From Notamacropus eugenii (Eukaryota; Chordata; Mammalia; Diprotodontia; Macropodidae), in contig NC_092872.1 of assembly GCF_028372415.1 (NCBI RefSeq), positions 13,668,479 to 13,732,478 on the forward strand: 64,000 bases of DNA. Direction: 5' to 3'. The translations under genes were made by a program, and so were the position numbers. Under the pieces are notes generated by a model. That model saw only the letters and a list, made by a program, of their open reading frames with translations. It had not been told where the DNA came from and searched no databases. Of this stretch, positions 23,078 through 32,081 are shown one piece after another (position 1 is the first letter of the stretch; each line of letters opens with the position of its first letter).

Positions 23078-25867
23078 GGTGTTTTTTGTTTTTTTTTTTT
23101 AATTAAATTTATTTATTTAACTTTTAACATTCATTTTCACAAAATTTTGGGTTACAAATTTTCTCCCCTTTTATCCCCTCCCCACCAAACACCAAGCATT
23201 CTAATTACCCCTATGACCAATCTGCTCTCTCTTCTATCATCCCTCTCTGCCCTTGTCTCCATCTTCTCTTTTGTCCTGTAGGGCCAGATAGCTTTCTATA
23301 CCCCTTTACCTGTATTTCTTATTTCCTAGTGGCAAGAACATTACTCGACAGTTGATCCTAACACTTTGAGTTCCAACTTCTTTACCTCCCTCCCTCTCCA
23401 CCCCTTCCCTTTGGAAGGCAAGCAATTCAATATAGGCCAAATCTGTGTAGTTTTGCAAATGACTTCCATAATAGTTGTGTTGTATAGGACTAACTATATT
23501 TCCCTCCATCCTATCCTGTCCCCCATTACTTCTATTCTCTTTTGATCCTATCCCTCCCCATGAGTGTCGACCTCAAATTGCATTCTCCTCCCCATGCCCT
23601 CCCTTCTATCATCCCCCCCACCCTGCTTGTCCCCTTATCCCCCACTTTCCTGTATTGTGATATAGGTTTTCCTACCAAAATGAGTGTGCATTTTATTCTT
23701 TCCTTTAGTGGAATGTGATGAGAGTAGAATTCATGTTTTTCTCTCACCTCCCCTCTTTATCCCTCCACTAATGAGTCTTTTGCTTGCCTCTTTTATGAGA
23801 GATAATTTGCCCCATTCAATTTCTCCCTTTCTTCTCCCAATATATTTCTCTCTCACTGCTTGATTTCATTTTTTTTTAAGATATGATCCCATCCTTTTCA
23901 ATTCACTCTGTGCACTCTGTCTCTATGTATGTGTGCATGTGTGCATGTGTGTGTATGTACTCCCACCCAGTACCCAGATACTGAAATGTTTCAAGAGTTA
24001 CAAATATTGTCTTTCCATGTTGGAATGTAAACAGTTCAGCTTTAGTAAGTCCCTTATGACTTCTCTTTGCTGTTCACCTTTTCCTGGTTCTCTTCCTTCT
24101 TATGTTTGAAAGTCAAATTTTCTTTTCAGCTCTGGTCTTTTCATCAAGAATACTTGAAAATCCTCTATTTCATTGAAAGACCAATTTTTCCCCTGAAGTA
24201 TTATACTCAGTTTTGCTGGGTAGGTGATTCTTGGTTTTAGTCCTAGTTCTTTTTACTTCTGGAATATCTTATTCCATGCCCTTTGATCCCTTAATGTAGA
24301 GGCTGCTAGATCTTGTGTTATCCTGATTGTATTTCCACAATACTTGAATTGTTTCTTTCTAGCTCCTTGCAATATTTTCTCCTTGACCTGGGAACTCTGG
24401 AATTTGGCCACAGTGTTCCTAGGAGTTTCTCTTTTTGGATCTCTTTCAGGCGGAGTTCTGTGGATTCCTTGAATATTTATTTTGCCCTCTGGTTCTAGAA
24501 TCTCAGGGCAGTTCTCCTTGAAAATTTCATGAAAGATGATGTCTAGGCTCTTCTTTTGATCATGGCTTTCAGGTAGTCCCAAAATTTTTAAATTGTCTCT
24601 CCTGGATCTATTTTCCACATCTGTTGTTTTTCCAATGAGATATTTCACATTATCTCTCATTTTTCCATTCTTCTGTCTTTGTTCTGTGATTTCTTGGTTT
24701 TGAAAAATGTCATTAGCCTCCATCTGTGCCATTCTAATTTTGAAAGAACTATTTTCTTCAGTGAGCTTTTGAATCTCCTTTTCCATTTGGCTAATTCTGC
24801 TTTTGAAAGCATTCTTCTCCTCATTGGCTTTTTGAACCTCTTTTGCCAATTGAGTTAGGCTAGTTTTCAAGGTGTTAATTTCTTCGACATTTTTTTGGGT
24901 CTCCTTTAGCAGGGAACTGATCTGCTTTTCATGCTTTTCTTTCATCTCTCTCATTTCTCTTCCCAGTTTTTCCTCCACCTCTCTAACTTGATTTTCAAAA
25001 TTCTTTTTGAGCTCTTCCATGACCTGAGCCCATTGGGTGGGCTGGGACACAGAAGCCTTGATTTCTGTGTCTTTGCCTGATGGTAAGCATTGTTCTTCCT
25101 CATCAGAAAGGAACGGAGAAAATGTCTGTTCTCCAAGAAAGTAGCCTTCTATAGTCTTATTTCTTTTCCCTTTTCTGGGCATTTTCCCAGCCAGTGACTT
25201 GACCTCTGAATATTCTCCTCACACCCACCTCGCCTCCTGATCCTCCCAGCCAGCCTTTGGGATCTGAGATTCAAATGCTGCTTCCAGCCTTAGGGCTTTT
25301 GGCGGGGGCAGGGCTGCTAATCAGTGTGAGATTAAGTTCAGGTGCTGAGGTTGGGGCAGGGCAGCCTCTTAGGCTCAGTTCCTTCAGGGGGTTTATGCAC
25401 AGACCTTCCACAATGGATCCAGCTTCCCGCCCGCTTGCGGAGCCCTGGTCTGCAGCTGCCTCTCAGCTTCTACCTCCCGGGGGGGCCTGAATTATGGGGG
25501 CACCTCACTCCCCTCTCGACCCGCCAAAGAGACTCTCTCACCGACCCCGTCACCTGTGGGTGGAGGGACTTGTGTGGCCGCTGGAGATCCCGTCCCTGAA
25601 GCCCGCTCGGATCTTTTCCTCTCGGTGCCGCAGCCGTGGCAGGGCTGCACTCAGCTCCCAGTCCCGGCACCCAGTCCGCAGTGCGAAGGACCCCCCGCGA
25701 GAGGTTTGCAGGTCTCTCCGGAACAGAAATCTCCCTCGCTCCAATATTCCGTGGCCTCTGGGTGCAGAATTCGCCGTGAGTTACTTCCCTGTAGCCGTTC
25801 TATGGGTTGTGGGTTCGGAGCTATGTGCATGTGCGTCTTTCTATTCTGCCATCTTGGCTCCGCCCCC
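23078..25867 (-). mobile_element. Full-length ORF1-only LINE (half-L1) inserted in proviral RT
   Basis: On the minus strand the element starts GGGGGCGGAGCCAAGATGG, an L1-type 5' end. It carries ORF1, then a long purine-rich region, and ends in an A-rich tail. No ORF2 (endonuclease or RT) is present. It is 2.79 kb. AAGGATTG flanks both ends (23070-23077 and 25868-25875) and falls inside a conserved RT codon block, so it is a clean insertion. The structure matches HAL1 ('half-L1') elements, which depend on L1 enzymes in trans. Confidence 0.88.
24064..25182 (-). pseudogene. L1-type ORF1 of the 23-26 kb element
   Basis: ORF1 encodes the RNA-binding chaperone of LINE-1. The frame is open for 309 codons from MPRKGKRNKTIEGYFLGEQ. 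A heptad-rich coiled coil (about residues 50-150) is followed by an RRM-like domain (RRDNLKILGLPES) and a conserved C-terminal domain (PPERDPKRETPRN). A TAA after IFQK replaces the Ser codon kept in the 8-10 kb copy (IFQKSKELG); coding similarity continues to about 24,064. This is the longest ORF1 in the window. Confidence 0.85.
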
Positions 25868-27436
25868 AAGGATTGTTTTTACAGTATTCCTGTTCATACT
25901 GAGGATAAGGAAAGGTTTGCGTTCTCAGTACCCAGTGTCAATCTACAGGAGCCACACCATCGTTACCAATGGAAGGTACTACCGCAAGGAATGAAAAACA
26001 GTCCCACAATTTGTCAGTGGTATGTAGACAAGACATTACACCCAGTCAGGAAAAGAATTCCCCAGGTGTTGATACTCCATTATATGGATGATATCTTAGG
26101 AGCGCATGATAACATTGGAATCTTAGAAATGACATTACAAATGATAGAGGAAGGGTTATTAGAGTGGATACACTTGAAGAGAGTACACAACAGGTCTTTT
26201 GTCCCTTACTGTGTACTAGTTGCACAAGTGGTTTACAACGTAATTCAGAGAGTGAGGAAACTGATAGGAAGAGATTCTGATGCCATCTACTGTAGATACA
26301 CTAAAGAACAAGGAGAGAAATGCTGTACAGCATACCCAGAATGGCAAGTCATTATTAATCAAAACTTCAAAACAGGGAACATAAAGAAGGCTCTAAGCAT
26401 ATACCAGGAAACACCATGGACATGGGCTGAGAAACACCAGAACACTCCGGTTATAGGAAAGAATGTATTTACTGATGCCACGAAATTAAATAGAGCAGCC
26501 ACATACGTATATCAAGATAAATGGTTGCAGGTATATAATACTCCTTTCTCATCCACCCAAAAGAACGAACTATTTGCGGTCTGGAAGGCTTTAGAAATTG
26601 ATGAGCCTAACAATGTCATTACTGACAGTAGATATGTAGCCACACTTATACCAGACCTAGAGACTGCCTGCATATCAACTCAATTAGAAATTGGACAGTT
26701 GCTAGCAGAAGTGCAAAACACCATAAGAGGACATATGTTCCCATTCCACATTTTACATACAAGATCACACTCCAATCTACCAGGGCCTCTAGCAGAAGGA
26801 AATGAGGTTGTGGATCGAGTAGTGTCAGGAGGTGTATACCTAGAAACCACTGAGGGAGCTCAGCAGGCTCGCAATAACTTTCATATATCAGCAAAATCAT
26901 TAAGACATTTATATAAACTTACTAAGAAAGAGGCCCAAAAGATTGTAAAATCATGCATAGCATGCATTCCTTTCCAACCACCGATGCCATGCAGAGTGTA
27001 CAATCCTAAGGGATCATATCCTAATGATATCTGGCAAATGGATGTGACTCACATAGCTTCATTTGGGAGGCTTAAATATGTCCATGTGTCTATAGACACT
27101 TTCTCCGGTTTCATCATGGCTACTCTACGCACCGGAGAGGCATTAAAGGATGTGTGTAGTCATATGCTTCAACGTTTTGCTGCCCATAGCGTCCCACGAC
27201 TATTAAAAATTGATAATGGCCCAGCATACACTGCTTCAGCCTTCCAAAAATTTCTTTCAGAATTCGCAATCTCTCATGTGACTGGGATCCCCTATAACCC
27301 CACAGGACAAGCCATAGTAGAACGTGCGAACCGCACCAGAAAACAATATGTCCAAAAACAAAAAGGGGGAGCTTTGGGACCCAGGTCCAAGGCACATGAT
27401 GAATTAAAATTGGCACTTTACACAATCAATTTTTAA
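25868..27436 (+). pseudogene. pol: RT second part, RNase H and integrase
   Basis: RT resumes within KDCFYSIPV and reaches YMDD at 26081-26092. The region after YMDD is shortened, so the thumb and connection are largely missing. RNase H follows, with FTDA, ITDSRYV and HTRSHSNLPGPL. Integrase has a His/Cys N-terminus (H..H, CIAC), then the catalytic triad D (27041), D (27212) and E (27320); the last two are 35 residues apart as expected. A stop follows at TINF, before the integrase C-terminus. The frame is open upstream into the inserted LINE only by chance. Confidence 0.9.
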
Positions 27437-27446
27437 AATTCAATGA

Positions 27447-27662
27447 GTGCGGTCTTACGTCTGCCAGGAAATACATGGTCAGCTCAGACTGACTGCTAGA
27501 ACACATACCATACTAACTTGGGGCAAGGCTTATGCTTGTATCTTTACAGGAGACAAGGAGATGTGGGTACCAGTGAAAAGACTACGGGTCGTACAGCACC
27601 AGGAAGAAATCACAGGGATTCTGCCAGAGAAAGAAGAAGAAACTACAACGCCTGAGCCATGA
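27447..27662 (+). pseudogene. pol integrase C-terminal remnant
   Basis: In a shifted frame the sequence reads LTWGKAYACIFTGDKEMWVPVKRL at most, the SH3-like integrase tail, ending in a Glu-rich stretch and TGA. It overlaps the env start, as in betaretroviruses. The frame change from 27436 marks a small deletion. Confidence 0.7.
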
Positions 27663-28303
27663 AATTAGTCAGCTGCATCTTACTGCTTCTAAGAGTGAGC
27701 CAGGCCGAGGACCAGTATTGGGCCTTTGGACATTAGTAGACATTTCAACTTCACAGGACTGGTGAAGGGCTATCCTTGGTGTTTGTACAAATAATGTCTC
27801 AATGGGATTTAGGGAACAATTGAGGATGGATCACGAATTCTATCAGGCCATTCTAATGTTAAAAAATGATGTAATAGCTATTGGGGATGAACTTCAGGCC
27901 ATAGAAACACAATTGGCTCTAAGATGTGATTACAGATATCGTCATTTTTGCATGATGAACAAATTGTACAACGATACTGAATTTAATTGGGAAGAAATAA
28001 GACCTCAGTTGCATGGTTTAACACTCACCAACGTTTCTAGTGAAATGAAACTGTTGGAAAAATTGGCATTGGATATAAATACTCAAGGGACAAAAAAGTT
28101 AATACCTGAAAATTTTGTTTCAGACATGATGCAGCTTTTGGTCATTCCACGTCATTGATTGGCTAGGTCCATTGTTGTCAAGAGGTATTGTTATCTTGAT
28201 TGTTATATGTCTCATACCAGCATGTCTCAAATGTGCCTTACGAACTGTAACAGATACAATGAAGATGCTTACTGAAAATCAATTCAAGCTGAGAGATGTA
28301 TAA
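27660..28303 (+). pseudogene. env remnant: signal peptide joined to transmembrane subunit
   Basis: An ATG at 27660 opens a hydrophobic signal sequence (MKLVSCILLLLRVSQA). It is followed by about ten codons and a stop. Nearly the whole surface subunit is absent. Transmembrane-subunit sequence follows from about 27,800: a heptad-like region, LRCDYRYRHFC, then, after a frameshift near 28,140, a hydrophobic span and a short basic tail ending at 28303. The remnant cannot encode a working envelope. Confidence 0.78.
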
Positions 28304-28330
28304 ACCCGTGAAGGTCATCAGGTCTTAAAC

Positions 28331-28341
28331 AAAAAGGGGGA
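28331..28341 (+). promoter_or_regulatory. Polypurine tract
   Basis: AAAAAGGGGGA lies two bases before the TG of the 3' LTR, the expected site for plus-strand priming. Confidence 0.85.
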
Positions 28342-28343
28342 GT

Positions 28344-28717
28344 TGAAAGGGGCGCTGACCACCATACCATCTGGGACGCCACACTGACGGACATCAGGTA
28401 AACTGAGTCCGGTGCAGGGAAGGGTGAACAAGATGGCGCTGGAAGGGACGGCCCCACCCCTGGTTTGTTTTTGTCACTATAGTTCCAGCTTGTGTTCATT
28501 TCTATAGCTTCAGGTTTGTTTGTGTGTGTTACCATGGTTCACTGGGCTAGCTGGCAGAGACTATATAATCAGAGTGCTTGCTTGAATAAATCGGAGTTGC
28601 TTCATGACCCGCTCTCCCACCTCATTCTTTTACTCGTGAGCTCCACAGGAGGAGGAGCAGCCTGCTGGCCAGGCATAAGACTTGCTCCTCTCGGTAAGCT
28701 ATGCCATCACCATAGCA
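28344..28717 (+). repeat. 3' LTR of the class II provirus
   Basis: It is 374 bp, the same length as the 5' LTR, beginning TGAAAGG and ending AGCA. It is followed directly by the GCCAGA target duplication and then intron 3 of the cathelicidin pseudogene. Confidence 0.92.
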
Positions 28718-28723
28718 GCCAGA

Positions 28724-31020
28724 GGGTAGAAGTTTAGAAGGGGTACGGATTTCGTGTTTTCCTCTTCATCTCCTGAGCACAGAAAGAGGAGGAATGTGTC
28801 CTGGCAAGACTTTTAATCTTTTTCAATATGAACATGAAGAAGCCCCTGAAACTAGCTGTCTGTGCTGGGGGAACGCTGCATTTAGAGTAGAAGGCTGCAG
28901 ATTTGGGGTTGAGTCCGGGGTCTGTCACCTGCCAGCTGTGTCATGATCTGTCTCATGTTCCCTCCTTTCTCATGGTGAGGTTGTATCAGGCTATGGTGTA
29001 GGACCTTCCAAACACTGAGTCTTATGAAGCTCTAAGTTATGCCCCTGAGTGGGGCAGATTTTCTTCCCTCTACAACCTGACACCTGGAAGCCCTTGACTA
29101 AGGAGCTCTGTCTTCCATCTGCAGCCTGAAAAGATCAAGAGAAGAGGATTTTTCCGTAGGATTTGGAGAGATTGGGAGGAGGTACATTTAGAAAGGATGC
29201 AGGAACATTCCATTTCCTATCCCATTTAGAGGTGAGACTCCTATGTGAGACTGAGCATCAGTTTCTGTTTCAGGCCTTGCCCTCTCCTTTGCTCATCTCA
29301 GATTAATAAACTCCAGTTTTATTCTCTCTACTTACATGTTTTCTCATTTAAGTACTCAGCATGTACTCTTAGACTGCACATAAAAAAAAGGAAAAAGATT
29401 TGTAATCTGGGTGTAGTGGAAGTGGGAGCAGAAGCAGAAGCACACAGTGGAACATGTGGCAGTGGGTTGGGACCAGGAAACACCCAAACGCAGTGATCTA
29501 GGCAATCTGAGAGAGATCACTTTATGGTTAGACCTAGGCTGGGGGTGGGGCACAATAGACCTCTGAAGCCTTCATGGAAAAAGGGAGTCTGAGCTAGGCC
29601 TTGGCAGAAGAGAAGACATTCAATGGGCAGGGATGAGAAGGGATCCATTCTTGGCACAGGGAACTCTCTTTGGGCAGGTGGAGATAAGGCAATGGAGCAG
29701 CAAGAAATGTAGTTTGCCAGCAAAATACTTAGAGCATTAAGGGATGGACTTTATCGACTGGTAGGGGAGGCCAAGACATTCTTAAATATCAAACTTTTCT
29801 CCCGAGTTTGCAATTTACTCTGTAAACAATATGACTTCTGTGAAGATTTTTGTTTGTTTCTCTATTTATTTTAAGCAGGGAAGTGACAAGGTTATATCTT
29901 TTCCTTAGGAGGATAATTTCATTGGGAAGTTGTACGGACAATGGAGTGGAAAAGATTAGGATTATGCACAGGGGGATCAGTCAGGAGGCTATTGCAGTAG
30001 GTAAAAAGTGATGAGGGCTTGCTCTGGGCTGGTAGTTAGAGAAATGGAGAAGTGGGGTTGGCTGGGAAAGGTGAAGTGGACAGGACAGGAGGGAGAAATG
30101 ACCAGATTTTGTAACTGACTGGATGAGGCTCATGGTGGAGAAGGCAGAGTGAAAGTTGGCTCCATTACCCTGGGAATGAGCTACCTACTGAGACTTAGTT
30201 CACTTTATAAAACCCGATCCACTGATTCTTCTAAACAAGCCATCTGCAGTGTATGTGGCAAAAGGGGAAAGGAAGGCATCCCTTTGAAGAAGAAAGAATT
30301 GTACTACAAAGAAGTGAAATCAGATCCAGTTCTCTTATGCCTGTTTCCTCAAACCAATATCACACTAGGTCCCAATGGCTCTCAGATCGTCAGGGCTCCA
30401 CATACAGACTAGGATGGCAACCCCCTCACTTGCCCTAGTCTTTACTCATTGCCAGTTCTTTGAGTTTGAAACCCTCTCTCCCTACTCCAGACTTCAAAAC
30501 AGGCACACAGTCACAAAACTCCCAAGTTTTCACACATTCTCTCACTCTCACCTCTAGAGAGAGTCAACTCAAATTCCAGGGAGTCTCAATATCTACTTCC
30601 TTTTCTTTAATAGCATCAAGGGAATGAATGGCTGTGAATGTATGGCCAGTTGTAGCCTGACAAAAGAGTCCAGAAAGAGCTATAAGTAGGAGAGAATGGT
30701 GGGGGTTTTGTCCAGAGAATGAATTTCAGGAGGCATGATTAGTCACTGTGGCAGTTCTCCAGCTTATCCCTCTGCCCTCATCTGGGCCTTTTCCAGTGTC
30801 TCACTGTTCTAGATCCCTTCTCCCTGAGCACTCCCAGAGCACCTCAGCTTCAAGTTATCCCCACCAGCACATCGTTGTCACATCCTCTTGGGGACTGGAG
30901 GTGTGTGCACCATCACCATCATCTATTATTTCAGTTTGTGGGGCACATCTGAACCTGGGATAGACTATTTTTTAATCTCAATTGCACCCACCCCCAACTG
31001 ACTTTGCCTTGGCTTTAAGA
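28724..31020 (+). repeat. Direct paralogue of the cathelicidin locus, part 2
   Basis: It aligns with about 52,615-55,440 after the provirus, including exon 4, the AATAAA signal and the 3' flank (CATTGGGACCAGGA-like, GGGGGATCAGTCAG). The solo LTR present at 54,549-54,957 is absent here. Confidence 0.82.
29125..29229 (+). pseudogene. Cathelicidin pseudogene exon 4
   Basis: The acceptor TGCAG is kept. The exon encodes 34 residues and then TAG. The first dozen residues are cationic and aromatic (KRRGFFRRIW). The rest contains five acidic residues and lacks the long Lys/Arg helix and proline tail. AATAAA follows at 29305-29310. The exon lies 0.4 kb after the provirus, as expected if the provirus landed late in intron 3. 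Confidence 0.82.
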
Positions 31021-31029
31021 TTCCTAAGG

Positions 31030-32065
31030 TTAGAGGGGAGGGAACCAAGATAGCAGAGTAGAAAGACAGACCTGCTCTAGCTCTACCTGCATAACCCATA
31101 AAATATCAATAAAAAATGATTCACAACAAATTCTAAAGCAACAGAAGCCACAAAACAACAGATTAAAAGAGATTTCCAGACCAAGACAGCCCTAAAAACT
31201 GACAGGAAAGGTCTATCACACTGGGCTGTGAGTGGAGTGCAACCCAGCCTTGGCCACACTGCATGGCATGGACAGAACTGGAGCAGGCTTCAGGGTATGT
31301 AATCGTGGGTAGCTGCTGTGGTTCCCAGATTTCTCAACCTACAAACACCAAAGACAGCTTCAAAGGTCAGTGAGAGATTTTACCTGGTTGAGAAAGGAGC
31401 ACAGCCTAGTCCTGGCACCATTGTGGCAGTGGTCACTGCTGCAACAGCATTCATTCTAGGATCCCTTGGCCTAAAGATCCTGGGGGAACTGAACAACTGA
31501 TCTGCATCTCAGTCCTGAGTGTTGGTCCTGGGGTGAGAAGCAGCACAGGACTGGTAGAGCTGGTGGAGTGGGAATTCTACTCACAGATCCTCTGCAAAAA
31601 TTCTTGTAATTTCTCCTTGAACAGAGTGTAGGCCAGGAAAGGAGTAAACTCCTCTTTCTTGATTGTGCCACCTTAGAGGAACTGAGAACTTACAGGTCTC
31701 TATAATATACAATCGACTTGACAAAGGACTCGAAATTTGGGTAAATACCTGCAAAAGTGTGCCAAAAAGGGGAAAAAAATAAGACTATAGAAGGTTACAT
31801 TCTTGGTGAACAGGTATTTTCTTCCATCCTTTCAAATAAGGAAGAACAAAGCATACCATTAGAGGAAGGCATAAAAGTCAAGGCTTCTGCATTGGAAACC
31901 TCCAAAAAATCTATGCAATGATCTCAGGCCATGGAAGAGCTCAAAAAGAATTTTGAAAATCAAGTAAGAGAGGTGGAGGAATAATTGATAAGAGAAACGA
32001 GAGAGAGCAAGAAAATCATGAAAACTGAGTCAACAGCTTGTTAAAGGAGACCCCAAAATATGCTG
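31030..32065 (+). pseudogene. 5' UTR and ORF1 start of the outer 31-38 kb LINE
   Basis: Non-coding 5' UTR precedes a degraded ORF1 start near 31,745 (CCAAAAAGGGGAAAAAAATA). EELKKNFENQVREVEE-like sequence appears at 31,935-31,985, with a stop (TAATTG) after the Glu run. Confidence 0.65.
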
Positions 32066-32081
32066 AAGAAAAGAACACCTT

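Larger units (their letters stand above)
18940..28717 (+). mobile_element. Class II (betaretrovirus-like) endogenous provirus, defective
   Basis: Two 374-bp LTRs bound remnants in the order leader, gag, pro, pol, env. The primer-binding site is the tRNA-Lys(1,2) type used by betaretroviruses and HERV-K-like elements. The target duplication is exactly 6 bp (GCCAGA, 18934-18939 and 28718-28723), the size typical of this class. The provirus is broken many ways: most of gag is replaced by unrelated sequence, RT has a stop, a LINE is inserted in RT, the RT-RNase H connection is shortened, and nearly all of env SU is deleted. The LTRs differ at about a dozen positions by eye. The paralogous intron at 52.6 kb has no insertion. 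Confidence 0.93.
17794..29229 (+). pseudogene. Cathelicidin pseudogene (exons 2-4, split by a provirus)
   Basis: This is a direct paralogue of the gene at 50.1-53.2 kb. Exon 2 is 17794-17901, exon 3 is 18155-18226 and exon 4 is 29125-29229; intron sequence also aligns. Several breaks are visible. No exon 1 is seen at the expected distance; homology to intron 1 begins only near 17,110. The exon-3 donor is ATAAGT instead of GTAAGT. In exon 2 the second conserved cysteine is Arg (DERDF), while a new Cys has appeared five residues earlier (ENC). Exon 4 keeps PEKIKRRGFFRR but then becomes acidic (WEEVHLE) and ends after 34 residues. The elastase-site Val is Ile. A 9.8-kb provirus occupies intron 3. 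The exons have no internal stops, so decay may be recent or the copy may once have been functional. Confidence 0.88.

Noticed and set aside
25556-27436. A 626-codon open frame as one protein
   Set aside because: The first ~104 codons are antisense to the 5' UTR of the inserted LINE; only 25,868 onward is viral pol. The fusion is accidental.
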